DNA of 64,000 nucleotides, from assembly GCA_947627765.1 (NCBI GenBank), contig CANQXA010000002.1, forward strand, positions 1 to 64,000, written 5' to 3'. Both the position numbers and the translations under genes were made by a program. Position 1 is the first letter of the stretch. Each line of letters opens with the position of its first letter. The stretch comes from an uncultured Clostridia bacterium (GTDB taxonomy: Bacteria > Bacillota > Clostridia > Christensenellales > Borkfalkiaceae). Below the pieces are notes generated by a model that saw only the letters and a list, made by a program, of their open reading frames with translations, did not search any database and was not told the origin of the DNA. Positions 46,185 to 55,809 of this stretch are shown here, piece by piece.

Positions 46185-47873
46185 ATGGGAGCTTGGGACA
46201 TCATCAAAATCGTCATGCAGATCTTCGGCGGCATGGGGACCTTCCTCGTCGGAATGAAGATCCTCTCCGAAAACATGACCCGCCTCGCCCACGGAAAGCT
46301 CAAAAAGATGCTCAATAAGACCGCGAAGAGCAGATTCGCGGGGGTCGGGATCGGTACGGTCGTGACCATTATGGGGCAGAGTTCGGCGTTTACGACGGTC
46401 ATGGTGGTCGGTCTCGTCAACGCGGGGATCATGACCCTCTTTCAAGCGACGGCGATCATCATGGGCGCCAACATCGGGACGACGCTCAACGCATGGGTCA
46501 TCGCCATCGGCGGCTCGGAGATCACAGTCTTCTTCCTCAGTTTGGCGGCGGTCGGCGTGTTCATCACGATGTTCTCCAAAAACGAGAAGATGAAATCGGT
46601 CGGCAACGTCATCGCGGCGTTCGGTCTCATCTTCGTCGGGCTCAAATTCATGTCGGGCGCGCTCACCTTCGAAGAGGGCTCTGCGGCGTTCGAAGCCGTT
46701 TCGGGTCTGCTCGCAAAGATCAGAAATCCCGTCCTGCTCCTTCTCATCGGCATCGCGGTGACGGCGCTCGTGCAGTCGTCTACGGCAGTCAACGCCATTA
46801 TCCTGACGATGGCGAGCCTGCCCGTCCCCATCATCATCGGCGGAGGGGGGAACGCCGCCCTCTACATCATCATCGGCTCCAACATCGGTACCTGCGTCAC
46901 CGCGCTCATCTCGTCGCTCGGGGCGAACCCCAACGCCAAGCGCGCCGCCGTCATCCACTTCCTGTTCAACCTCTTCGGCGCGGTCATCTTTATGATCGTC
47001 CTCGTCTGCTGGGGGAACTTTGCGGATACCGTGCTCGCGGGCATCTTCCCTTCGGACATGGCTGTCTTCGGCAAGACGGGGCTGGGCTTGGCGCTTCAGA
47101 TCGCCACCTTCCATACCCTCTTCAACGTGATCAATACGTTGCTCTTTTTGCCCTTTATCAAGTACTTCGTCTGGCTCGCCGAGCACATCGTGCCCGCGCG
47201 CAAACAGGAGAAGAAGGGCGACATCATCTTCGAGGACCTCGACGAACGCCTTCTGCGCAGCCCTTCCGTCGCGCTCGGGTTTATCTATCAGCAGTCGGGC
47301 AAGATGTTCTCCTACGCGATGGATACCCTCGATCTCGCCTTCCATGCCTTTTTGAAGAAGGACATGGATACCGCGCCCAAGGTCACGGAGAAGAACCGTG
47401 AGCTCGCCGAAGCCAACAGGCTCGCCGTCTCTTACCTCGTGAAGATCTCCACGGCGTCGCTCGTCACCGAGGATGAAAACACCGTATCGAAGATGCACTA
47501 TGTGCTCAACGACATCATGCGTATCGGCGAACTTGCCGACAACGTCACCAAGTACACCCATCACTATGTGGAGGACGAGCTCGTTTTTTCGGACGAATTC
47601 CTCGAAATGATCTCGGGGATGTACGGGAAGATCCAAACGCTCTATTCCCGCGCGCTCGGCGTCTTTCTTTCCAAGGACGCCGCGGGGCTCGGCGAAGTGG
47701 ACCGTTTGGAGGACGAGATCGACGCCGCCCGCCGCGCCTTGGTGGACCGTCATATCAAGCGGCTCAACGAGGGCAAGTGCCAGCCGCAGAACTCGGGCGT
47801 ATTCATCAATCTTGTCGGGAATCTCGAGCGTGCCGCCGACCACATCACCTACATCGCGCACTCCATCGACTGA
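46185..47873 (+). CDS. Na/Pi-cotransporter family protein with PhoU-like domain
   Basis: FGGMGTFLVGMKILSENM...GIGTVVTIMGQSSAFTTVMVVGLVNAG...ALVQSSTAVNAIIL...GSNIGTCVTALISSLGANPNAKRAA. Confidence 0.95.
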   Translation: MGAWDIIKIVMQIFGGMGTFLVGMKILSENMTRLAHGKLKKMLNKTAKSRFAGVGIGTVVTIMGQSSAFTTVMVVGLVNAGIMTLFQATAIIMGANIGTTLNAWVIAIGGSEITVFFLSLAAVGVFITMFSKNEKMKSVGNVIAAFGLIFVGLKFMSGALTFEEGSAAFEAVSGLLAKIRNPVLLLLIGIAVTALVQSSTAVNAIILTMASLPVPIIIGGGGNAALYIIIGSNIGTCVTALISSLGANPNAKRAAVIHFLFNLFGAVIFMIVLVCWGNFADTVLAGIFPSDMAVFGKTGLGLALQIATFHTLFNVINTLLFLPFIKYFVWLAEHIVPARKQEKKGDIIFEDLDERLLRSPSVALGFIYQQSGKMFSYAMDTLDLAFHAFLKKDMDTAPKVTEKNRELAEANRLAVSYLVKISTASLVTEDENTVSKMHYVLNDIMRIGELADNVTKYTHHYVEDELVFSDEFLEMISGMYGKIQTLYSRALGVFLSKDAAGLGEVDRLEDEIDAARRALVDRHIKRLNEGKCQPQNSGVFINLVGNLERAADHITYIAHSID

Positions 47874-47879
47874 TCCCGC

Positions 47880-48270
47880 CCCACCCCCTTAGTCCCCCTC
47901 CCACGGAGGGGGTACAACGGAGGGGAAAATGAACCCCCCCATTGGAAGACACAACACATTACCCCCTCCGCGGGAGGGGGGTAGGGGGGTGGGCACTCTC
48001 ATTCCGTCATGTCGAGCTTGTCGAGACATCTCTACCTTATTTTGGATGAGATTTCTCCACGCGCTCGCTATCGCTCGCTTGGTCGAAATGACGGAATGGG
48101 AAGAACGCGCTTCGCGCTCTGCTACTTCGCCTGCGGCTCGTGCCGTGCTTCGATACACAATAGAAGTTTCGCACGGGACGAAATGACGGCGGGAGGACGC
48201 GCTTCGGTCGCTTCGCTCCCTCAGAATGACGTACCCCCTCCGCGGGAGGGGGGTAGGGGGGTGGGCGGTC
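47880..48270. repeat. intergenic repeat mosaic: G-rich hairpin repeats in both orientations plus dispersed TTTGGATGAGATTTCTCCACGCGCTCGCTATCG...-type repeat
   Basis: Inverted copy ~47879-47915, direct copies ~47968-47995 and ~48229-48266. Confidence 0.85.
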
Positions 48271-48334
48271 CCATAGTGTAGGCACTCCCCGAGTATGCCG
48301 TAACCCAAAAACAACGCAAAGAAGGTGAAATTCC

Positions 48335-50296
48335 ATGAAGATCACGATCACAGAAAAGACCAAGATCCCCGTAAAAGAGGGGGGCGTGGGGCTCTTCTTC
48401 GAAGACCTCAACTACGACCTCGACGGCGGGCTCTACGCCGAGCTGTTGGAAAACCGCAATTTCGAGGCGAAGGACGTCTCGGGCGAATGGGACCGCTACG
48501 TCGTCCGTCCCGACGGCGGCTACGCGTGGGAAGTCTTCCCCGAAGGCGCGGACGTCGCCCTCAAAATCAAGACCGACCGCCCGCTCTACGCCGAAAATCC
48601 GCACTATATGCGGATGGTCTGCCGTACGGACGGCGTAGGCATGAAGAATAAGGCGTACGACGGCGTTTACGTCGAAAAGGGGAAGGAGTACCGTATCTCC
48701 TTTTGGATCCGTTCCTACGATTATCGCGGCAGAGCCGCCGTCACCGTGCAAAAGGATGGCGTGAAGGCGATCGAGAAGACGGTGAAAGTGAAGCCCGACG
48801 GCAAATGGCGCCGCTGTGCCTTTTCCGTCAAGGCGAAGACCTCTCTCGACCGCGCCGATTTCACGTTTACGCTCTCCAAGGCGGGCATGGTACACCTCGA
48901 TTGCTTCTCGATGATCCCCGAAGACGCCGTAATAGGCGTATTCCGCCGCGATCTCTTCCGCCTCATGAAGGACCTCAAACCGGGCTTTCTTCGCTTCCCG
49001 GGCGGGTGCGTCGTAGAGGGGAACAGCCTCCAAAACCGCTATCTTTGGAAGGAATCGGTGGGCGCCGTGGAGCGCCGCCGCCATAATTGGAACCGTTGGG
49101 CGGTCCATGCGACCTGCCCGGAAAACAACTTCCGCACAGACTATTCCCACTACGGGCAGACGCTCGGCGTGGGCTACTACGAGTATTTCCGCCTCTGCGA
49201 ACTGCTCGGCGCAAAGCCGCTGCCCGTCCTTTCGGTGGGGATCGCTTGCCAATATATGTCTACGGAATTCGTCCCGCTTGACGACCCCGAGCTCGAGAGC
49301 TATATTCAGGACGCGCTCGACCTCATCGAGTTCGCAAACGGCGGAACGGACACGATGTGGGGCAAACTGCGCGCCGAACTCGGGCATCCCGAGCCCTTCC
49401 GTCTCGAATATCTCGGCGTCGGCAACGAGCAGTGGGAGGCTTCCCCGCGGCAGAAGGACGGGGTCGAACGTCCCAATGAGTTCTACAAGCGGTTCGAGCT
49501 CTTCGAACGCCGCATCCACGCCCGCTATCCCGAGATCAAGATCGTGGGGACGGTCGGTCCCACCGTCGATTCCGAGACCCATAAGAGCGCGTGGGAGTGG
49601 ACGAGGAAGAACCTCGAAAGCAATCCCTCCTTCGTCTACTGTTCGGACGAGCATTTCTACGTCTCGCCCGCGTGGTTGTATTCGCACACCGACGTCTACG
49701 ATTCCTATCCGCGGGGCGCGCTGGTCTACGCGGGAGAGTATGCGGCGCACGTTCCGGGCTCGGGTTGCGCGCTCTTCAACGCGCCGCAGGCGAACTGCTG
49801 GGAGGGCGCCCTTGCGGAAGCCGCCTTCATGACGGGCATGGAGCGCAATTCCGACGTCGTGGTGATGAAGTCCTACGCGCCCCTCTTCGGCAGGCTCGGC
49901 TATACCGAATGGAGCCCCGACCTCATTTGGTTCGACGGCAAGCGCGCCTACGCCACCGCCAATTACTATGTCCAAATGCTTTACAGCCTTTATACGGGCG
50001 ACTTCGCGCTCGGGGCGGAGACGGACGCCGAAAATACGTACGTCTCGGCGACCGCGCGGGACGTCTTCCTCTACGTCAAGGCGGTCAACGCGTCCGACGA
50101 GGAGCTCGAAGCGGAGATCGAGGGCGATTTCGACTTCGGAACGCTCACCCGCATCATCAGCCTGAAAGGGGAGCCCGGGGATTACAACCGCATCGACGCG
50201 CCCGACAGGATCGTTCCCGTCGAGGTCGCGCCCACGGCACCCCGCTCGCTGAAACTCCCTCCTCACAGCTTCGAGGTCTTGGTGTTCAGAAAGTAA
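48335..50296 (+). CDS. alpha-L-arabinofuranosidase (GH51)
   Basis: GLFFEDLNYDLDGGLYAELLENRNFE...FLRFPGGCVVEG...EYLGVGNEQWEASPRQKDGVERPNEFYKRFELF...YAGEYAAH. Confidence 0.92.
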   Translation: MKITITEKTKIPVKEGGVGLFFEDLNYDLDGGLYAELLENRNFEAKDVSGEWDRYVVRPDGGYAWEVFPEGADVALKIKTDRPLYAENPHYMRMVCRTDGVGMKNKAYDGVYVEKGKEYRISFWIRSYDYRGRAAVTVQKDGVKAIEKTVKVKPDGKWRRCAFSVKAKTSLDRADFTFTLSKAGMVHLDCFSMIPEDAVIGVFRRDLFRLMKDLKPGFLRFPGGCVVEGNSLQNRYLWKESVGAVERRRHNWNRWAVHATCPENNFRTDYSHYGQTLGVGYYEYFRLCELLGAKPLPVLSVGIACQYMSTEFVPLDDPELESYIQDALDLIEFANGGTDTMWGKLRAELGHPEPFRLEYLGVGNEQWEASPRQKDGVERPNEFYKRFELFERRIHARYPEIKIVGTVGPTVDSETHKSAWEWTRKNLESNPSFVYCSDEHFYVSPAWLYSHTDVYDSYPRGALVYAGEYAAHVPGSGCALFNAPQANCWEGALAEAAFMTGMERNSDVVVMKSYAPLFGRLGYTEWSPDLIWFDGKRAYATANYYVQMLYSLYTGDFALGAETDAENTYVSATARDVFLYVKAVNASDEELEAEIEGDFDFGTLTRIISLKGEPGDYNRIDAPDRIVPVEVAPTAPRSLKLPPHSFEVLVFRK

Positions 50297-50327
50297 AGGG
50301 CGGCGGGTCCGCCGCAAACAGAACATA

Positions 50328-50367
50328 AAAACGGGGAGCGGCGCATCGCGCCGCCCCCCGTTTTTAT
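50328..50367. terminator. bidirectional rho-independent terminator
   Basis: aaaacggggagcggcgcatcgcgccgccccccgttttta. Confidence 0.85.
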
Positions 50368-50380
50368 TTAGGAGAGTGTC

Positions 50381-53050
50381 TTATTTGCGATTCTTTTTCT
50401 TGCCCTTCAAGCTGTCGAGGTCCACTTCTTCCACCTTCTTATCGGAGGGCTTCACGACCCAAACGACGACGAGCAGGATGAGCAGTACGAGCGAGATGGA
50501 GAACATGACGACCGCGGTGACGTTGTTGGTCAGCCAATTAGAATGCCCGGGAATGGTATCCGTCTGGTTACGGATCCAAATGACCTTGTAGGCGGAGGTC
50601 GTCGTACCGATGAGCTCGACGTCGGTGACGTCCACTTTCACGAAGTAATAGCCGCGTTCCTGTGGCAGGAAAGTGAGGGAGTCGGGTTCCCAGTGGTAGG
50701 CGTTGTCGGTATCGTCCCATTTCTCGTCGTTTTCGCCGATCTCGTCGTTGAAAGGATCGATCTCTTCGAGATAGTCGAGGAGCCAGCCGCCTTCGAACGT
50801 GGAGAGGTCGCCCTTCGCGGCGTTGGCGCTGTCTACGAGATATTGGTAGACGTTTTCGGGAAGATTCTTCTCTTCCACGGCGGTCTCGTCGAAGCGGTAG
50901 AGCTTGTAGTCGGTCTTATACCCGTCGAGCGCGACGATATCGAAGCCCGCGATGGTATAAGAGGTGTTGCGGTAGCCCTGCGTCTGGGTGTCGGAATCCT
51001 CGATCACGGGGCCCGAATAGTCGATGAAGCAGGTGAATTCGGGGATCCCGTCGATGTCCCACACGTTGCTCGTGGTGACGGCGACCAGCTGTCCGTCGTC
51101 GTTGTAGTACTTCATGGCGTTGCCCGCGGCGTCCTGTGCGAAGATACGGAAGGTGTAATCCCCGCGGCGGTCCACTTCCACGCGAAGGTTGTTGTAGCGG
51201 AGAGAGGTAGAGGTGGAAGCCGAAGATCCGATCGCGCTGTCGGGCTTGCGGTAGCAGATGCTGAAACGGAGGTTGCGGTAATCGGCGAAGTTACTGCCGA
51301 TGAGGTCGCGCAAAGAGGGGAGGTAGAGATAGGCGCCCCTGCCCGCGCTCACCTTTTCCGCTTCCGCCGTGAGAAGTTCGGCGTACCGCTCTTCCGCCTG
51401 TTTTGCTTCGTCGGACGTATGGTTGGTCTTTTGGTCTTCATTTAAGGTGACGCCGAGATAGCTCGGGCCCTGCGCTTCGAGATCTACCTTGATGTAATCG
51501 AACTTGGAATTATCGACGAGGAAGAGATCGCTCTTCGTCTTGCCGCAGAGGACTTCCTCTTTGTCGTCGGTCGCGGGCGTGATGACTTCGGGGCAGGTCC
51601 AGTTTTCGTCGAATTCGGCGTATTCCGCGACCGTATAGTGCTTGTTACAGCCGGGGCAGACGTAATACCCGTCGAACCCTTCGTCTTCGGTGGTGGAGCC
51701 GACGGTCTCGACCGCGCTCTCATCGGCATACCATGTCAGATAGACATAGGTATTGACCGTCGTGAAGCGGCTCTTTGCGGCATGGCATTCGGAGCCGTCA
51801 TCCTTGGTGCCGGGGCAGACCCACGCCGTCTCGGTCTCCGTATCCGAGGAGGGAAGGGAGGCGAAAGGGACTTCCTCTTTGTCGTCGCTGTAAAGATAGC
51901 CGCAGTCGGGGCACTTGTGGAGATGGGATTCCCCGTCGTCGAGACGGAAACGGATGGAGACGTACGCGAGATCCTCGGGCGTCTCTTCGGTGGGCATGAA
52001 GTAGGTCGAGGTCGTGAGGCTCAGGTATTCGCCGCTGTATTCCTCGTTGGGTTTGACGTAGTGGTTGTCCTCCTTCTTCGCCATGTAATAGCTACGGGAG
52101 GTGCTCACCGTCTCGTCGATGACGTCGAGAGAGACGTAGGACGAATTGACGTCGAGATTGAAGCGCTGTCCGAGGCGGAAGGAGTAGATCTTTTCGTTGA
52201 AGACGAGGACGGGGGAGGCGTTATCGACCACTCTGCCGTCGCCGTTGAGGCGGAAGCTCTGGCAGTTGAGCGACTTCATGAGCACGGTCTGGCTGAGCTC
52301 GTCCTCCGCTTCTTCATCGAAGGAAGCGCGGAAGGTGATCGGGGTCTGCCCGTCGCTCGAGGAGGAGCGCCATTGGAGATAGTAGCCGCCGATATTGGTG
52401 AGCGTGCCCACTTTCGAGGACGCGCCGTCCTGTTCAAGATAGAGGGAGAAGTCGCCGCTCGCGCAGTCCGTATCGTCGATCGTGACGGTCACATCCTTGG
52501 CGGGATCGACGGTCACTTTGGTGAGACCTTCGGGCTCTTCCGCGTCCGCGTCGTAATAGGAATCGTGGAGCACAGCCTCGAGCTGTTCTCCCGATTTGCG
52601 GAAGACGACGGTGTTGGTGGACTTCCCGTCCTTCGTGATGTTTTCTTCGGTGCCTTCGAAGGCGATCTCGAACTCCTCGAACGCGATCTCGCCGAAGGAG
52701 AACGTCATCGAGAAGAACTGCGCTTTGCCGGGGTTGGCGAGCGTGCCCGCAGCTTCGTCGTCGGCGACGAACCACTTGAGGGCGAGACTGCGGCGGTAGT
52801 AGACTTCCGCGCTGTGGGGATGGCTGACCGCACCCGTCTCAAAGGTGAACTGCACATACGTTTCGTCCCCTTCGGACGCGCCGACGGAGGAACCCGCGCC
52901 GTCGCTATCGAAGATCTGCGCGGGGGTGACGGGGGCGGCGGAGGCTACGCTTGCGGCGTGGGGAAGCGCTCCGACCGCGAGGCTCAGCGAGAGCACAAAG
53001 AGGACGGCGATAGAAAGAATCGTGATCAAACGGACCCTGAACTTGCTCAT
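50381..53050 (-). CDS. large exported, C-terminally membrane-anchored protein with rubredoxin-like Cys motifs
   Basis: N-terminal signal-like MSKFRVRLITILSIAVLFVLSLSLAVGALPHAASVASAAP; C-terminal TM + KKKNRK; HKCPDCGYLYSDDK...CPGTKDDGSEC; YYVCPGCNKHY...CGKTKSD. Confidence 0.85.
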   Translation of the reverse strand: MSKFRVRLITILSIAVLFVLSLSLAVGALPHAASVASAAPVTPAQIFDSDGAGSSVGASEGDETYVQFTFETGAVSHPHSAEVYYRRSLALKWFVADDEAAGTLANPGKAQFFSMTFSFGEIAFEEFEIAFEGTEENITKDGKSTNTVVFRKSGEQLEAVLHDSYYDADAEEPEGLTKVTVDPAKDVTVTIDDTDCASGDFSLYLEQDGASSKVGTLTNIGGYYLQWRSSSSDGQTPITFRASFDEEAEDELSQTVLMKSLNCQSFRLNGDGRVVDNASPVLVFNEKIYSFRLGQRFNLDVNSSYVSLDVIDETVSTSRSYYMAKKEDNHYVKPNEEYSGEYLSLTTSTYFMPTEETPEDLAYVSIRFRLDDGESHLHKCPDCGYLYSDDKEEVPFASLPSSDTETETAWVCPGTKDDGSECHAAKSRFTTVNTYVYLTWYADESAVETVGSTTEDEGFDGYYVCPGCNKHYTVAEYAEFDENWTCPEVITPATDDKEEVLCGKTKSDLFLVDNSKFDYIKVDLEAQGPSYLGVTLNEDQKTNHTSDEAKQAEERYAELLTAEAEKVSAGRGAYLYLPSLRDLIGSNFADYRNLRFSICYRKPDSAIGSSASTSTSLRYNNLRVEVDRRGDYTFRIFAQDAAGNAMKYYNDDGQLVAVTTSNVWDIDGIPEFTCFIDYSGPVIEDSDTQTQGYRNTSYTIAGFDIVALDGYKTDYKLYRFDETAVEEKNLPENVYQYLVDSANAAKGDLSTFEGGWLLDYLEEIDPFNDEIGENDEKWDDTDNAYHWEPDSLTFLPQERGYYFVKVDVTDVELIGTTTSAYKVIWIRNQTDTIPGHSNWLTNNVTAVVMFSISLVLLILLVVVWVVKPSDKKVEEVDLDSLKGKKKNRK

Positions 53051-53241
53051 ATCTTGCTCCTAAAAAGATTCACGCATTTTGCCGAAGCAAAACCGGTGAG
53101 AACGAATGGAAGGGAACTTTACCCCATTCCTGTTTATTTTACACAATAATTCCGCATTCGTCAAGCGCAAACGCCTTATTTTACAAGAAAATCTGAATTT
53201 CACGAGATTTTCAAACGCGGGCGCGCGCGGAAACGGGAAAT

Positions 53242-53955
53242 CTACTCGCATAAGATCCCGCCCTCGGGCAGAATGCGGATGCGGAACGCCTTCCACGGGA
53301 GTTCTTCGGGGGGTTCCGCCACAAAGCGCATCCGTTCCTTCTGTACGGGATGGGTAAACGAGAGGGAATACGCCCAAAGCGCGAGCTTTCCCTTTTGGTT
53401 CTGCGTCCGCTCGCCGCCGTAACGCTGGTCCCCGTACACGGGGTGCGCGATCCCCGCCGTTTGCACGCGGATCTGATGGCTCCTGCCCGTGTGGAGGGTG
53501 ATGTCCGCGAGGGAGAGCCCGCCCTTTTCGCCGAGGATACGGTAGTCGAGCACGGCGAGCTTGGAGCCGTCCGTACCCTGCGTGCTGAGGTAGACGGTAT
53601 TGTTCACGGGATTTTTCTTCAACCAATTCGTGAGACGTCCTTCCCGCTCGTGGGGGACGCCGTTGAGTACGGCGAGGTACTGCTTGGAGAAGTCGCCCGA
53701 CCGCATCTGTTCGGAGAGCCTTCCCGCCGCCTTGCTCGTCTTGGCGAAGACCATCACGCCCCCCGTGGGTCGGTCGAGGCGGTGGACGATCCCGACGAAG
53801 GCGTTCCCGGGCTTGGCGTAAGCCGTCTTCAAATAGTCCCCGAGAAGGCTGTATAGGCTCTCGTCGCCGCTCTCGTCGGGGCAGACGGGAACGTTCTGCG
53901 GCTTCAAGACGACGAGCAGGTGGTTGTCCTCATAGAGGATGACGGGTTCATTCAT
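53242..53955 (-). CDS. RluA-family pseudouridine synthase
   Basis: FVGIVHRLDRPTGGVMVFAKTSKAAGRLSEQ...GRSHQIRVQTAGIAHPVYGD. Confidence 0.93.
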   Translation of the reverse strand: MNEPVILYEDNHLLVVLKPQNVPVCPDESGDESLYSLLGDYLKTAYAKPGNAFVGIVHRLDRPTGGVMVFAKTSKAAGRLSEQMRSGDFSKQYLAVLNGVPHEREGRLTNWLKKNPVNNTVYLSTQGTDGSKLAVLDYRILGEKGGLSLADITLHTGRSHQIRVQTAGIAHPVYGDQRYGGERTQNQKGKLALWAYSLSFTHPVQKERMRFVAEPPEELPWKAFRIRILPEGGILCE

Positions 53956-54808
53956 GGATAAAAATACCTCCTGCGCCGCAGGGCAGCGTGACGTCCTCTA
54001 AAGTCGGAAGCCCGACTTCGTACGACGATACCGTGCCGCGGCGCCCTTTCAAAACGAGCGTCAGAATGTTGGAGAGCACGGCGGGCTGGAGCCCCGTCGT
54101 GTAGCTGTTGATCAAAAAGAAGAGGGGATCGTCGGAGAGCAGTTTTGCGCACAGCTCGGCAAAGGGGAAGAGTTCGGTCTCGAGTTTCCACATCTCGCCG
54201 CCCGGGCCCCTGCCGTACGAGGGCGGATCCATCACGATGCCGTCGTAGCGGTTGCCGCGGCGGAGTTCGCGGAGGACAAATTTCTTGCAGTCGTCCACGA
54301 TGTAGCGGATCCCGCGGGCGATCCCCGAAAGGCGCGCGTTCTCCCCCGCCCGTTCCACCATGCCCTTGGCGGCGTCCACATGGGTGACTTCTGCGCCCGC
54401 CTTGGCGAGTGCGACCGTCGCCCCGCCGGTGTATGCGAAGAGGTTCAGGATCTTGACGGGACGGTGCGCGCGGCGTACGATCTCGGACATGGTATCCCAA
54501 TTCACCGCCTGCTCGGGGAAGAGCCCCGTATGTTTGAAGCCCATCGGCTTGACTTTGAAGACGAGATCGCGGTATCCGATCTCCCAGCTCTCGGGGAGGG
54601 GACGGAAGAACTCCCAGCTTCCGCCGCCGTTTGCACTGCGGTGATAGACGGCGTCCAGCCCGGGGTAGGAAAAGAGATCCTGCTGTGCCTTCCAGATCAC
54701 CTGCGGATCTGGACGCAGGAGCGTATATTCCCCCCAGCGTTCGAGTTTGTAGCCGTCTCCCGTGGCAAGGACGGTATAATCTTTCCAGCCTTCCGCCAAA
54801 CGAATCAT
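53948..54808 (-). CDS. class I SAM-dependent methyltransferase (RlmI-like)
   Basis: MIRLAEGWKDYTVLATGDGYKLERWG...ILNLFAYTGGATVALAKAGAEVTHVDAAKGMVERAGEN...IVMDPPSYGRGPGGEMWKLE; start at internal ATG. Confidence 0.9.
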   Translation of the reverse strand: MIRLAEGWKDYTVLATGDGYKLERWGEYTLLRPDPQVIWKAQQDLFSYPGLDAVYHRSANGGGSWEFFRPLPESWEIGYRDLVFKVKPMGFKHTGLFPEQAVNWDTMSEIVRRAHRPVKILNLFAYTGGATVALAKAGAEVTHVDAAKGMVERAGENARLSGIARGIRYIVDDCKKFVLRELRRGNRYDGIVMDPPSYGRGPGGEMWKLETELFPFAELCAKLLSDDPLFFLINSYTTGLQPAVLSNILTLVLKGRRGTVSSYEVGLPTLEDVTLPCGAGGIFIHE

Positions 54809-54868
54809 AGAACTATTATAATAGAACGCGCGGCGTTTGTAAAGCAAAACGCCGCGCGAATGTGAATT

Positions 54869-55212
54869 TTCATGAATTTGATGACTCGTCCTGCTGTGCC
54901 GTCTCCCCTGCGGCGGGCTCCGTTTTCGTCCGTTTTTGCGGTTTGACGATCTTGCGGTAGTAGCCGAAGAGGAAGAGCGCCAAAAAGACGGCGTCGCACA
55001 CGATCCACGTGAGGGACCATGCGGCGAACAGCACGCCGAGCGAGCGGTGGGAGGCGAAGTAGGCGGAGAGGAGATGCCTTCCGAGGAGCGTAAACGTCCC
55101 CCCGTGCGCGACGCCGACGGCGGTGACCGAGAGGATACAGAGCAGGGCGATCCGTTTGATGCGTTTTTGCTTGCCCGCGCAAAAGTCAACCTTCCGATTG
55201 TCCCTTCCGCCG
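54869..55212 (-). other. open frame encoding a probable small membrane protein, no ATG/GTG/TTG start found
   Basis: Frame reads KQKRIKRIALLCILSVTAVGVAHGGTFTLLGRHLLSAYFASHRSLGVLFAAWSLTWIVCDAVFLALFLFGYYRKIVKPQKRTKTEPAAGETAQQDESSNS*. Confidence 0.6.
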
Positions 55213-55282
55213 CATTATTTTTCATGGAATTTTCCCGCATAACCTTGCCCAAAGCGCGCAGAATGGGATTAGGAGGTAACAA

Positions 55283-55528
55283 ATGGTCATTGCCAATCTC
55301 ATTTCTTATATTCTTGTGCTCGTGGGGGCGCTGAATTGGGGGCTCTTCGGGATCTTCGATTTCAATCTCGTCTCGGCGATCTTCATGGGCCCGCGCGCCG
55401 TGGGCTCCATCATCGTGTACTCGCTCATCACGCTTGCGGCGGTGTGGCTCATCATCTCGCCCATCATCACGAACGGTGCGCTCAAACTCAGGGGCAACCG
55501 CGTCGTGCGCGAAGATCACGGAGCATAA
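55283..55528 (+). CDS. DUF378 family membrane protein
   Basis: LISYILVLVGALNWGLFGIFDFNLVSAIFMGPRAVGSIIVYSLITLAAVWLI. Confidence 0.9.
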   Translation: MVIANLISYILVLVGALNWGLFGIFDFNLVSAIFMGPRAVGSIIVYSLITLAAVWLIISPIITNGALKLRGNRVVREDHGA

Positions 55529-55584
55529 CGTTCGTCTCCTGCGGAACGGGCATAATCGTCGCCCGCTCCGCATTTTTTATAGTG

Positions 55585-55809
55585 ATGACAATCTGCGACA
55601 TGAAACGGGGAGAGAGCGCCGTCGTGCTCAAAGTGGAGCTCTCGCGGGAGCTGAGGGAGCGGATGCTCTCCTTCCGCATCCATGCGGGGGCGAAGATCAC
55701 CATGCTCAAAGTCTCTCCCTTCAAAAAGACCTATCTTCTTCAAGCGGGAAGTTCCCGCGTTGCGCTCGCCCGCGACGCCGCCCTCGGAGTACGCGTATGG
55801 CGGACGTGA
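55585..55809 (+). CDS. feoA: ferrous iron transport protein A
   Basis: MTICDMKRGESAVVLKVELSRELRERMLSFRIHAGAKITMLKVSPFKKTYLLQAGSSRVALARDAALGVRV; upstream of feoB. Confidence 0.85.
   Translation: MTICDMKRGESAVVLKVELSRELRERMLSFRIHAGAKITMLKVSPFKKTYLLQAGSSRVALARDAALGVRVWRT

Noticed and set aside
48001-48190. Small ORFs such as MSSLSRHLYLILDE
   Set aside because: Derived from dispersed intergenic repeats; no RBS.
54805-55573. N-terminal extension of the methyltransferase ORF (53948-55573) as a real fusion
   Set aside because: The extension is Arg/Ser/Pro-rich antisense-type sequence; MIRLAEG at 54808 is a natural start, and another frame encodes a membrane-like protein there.
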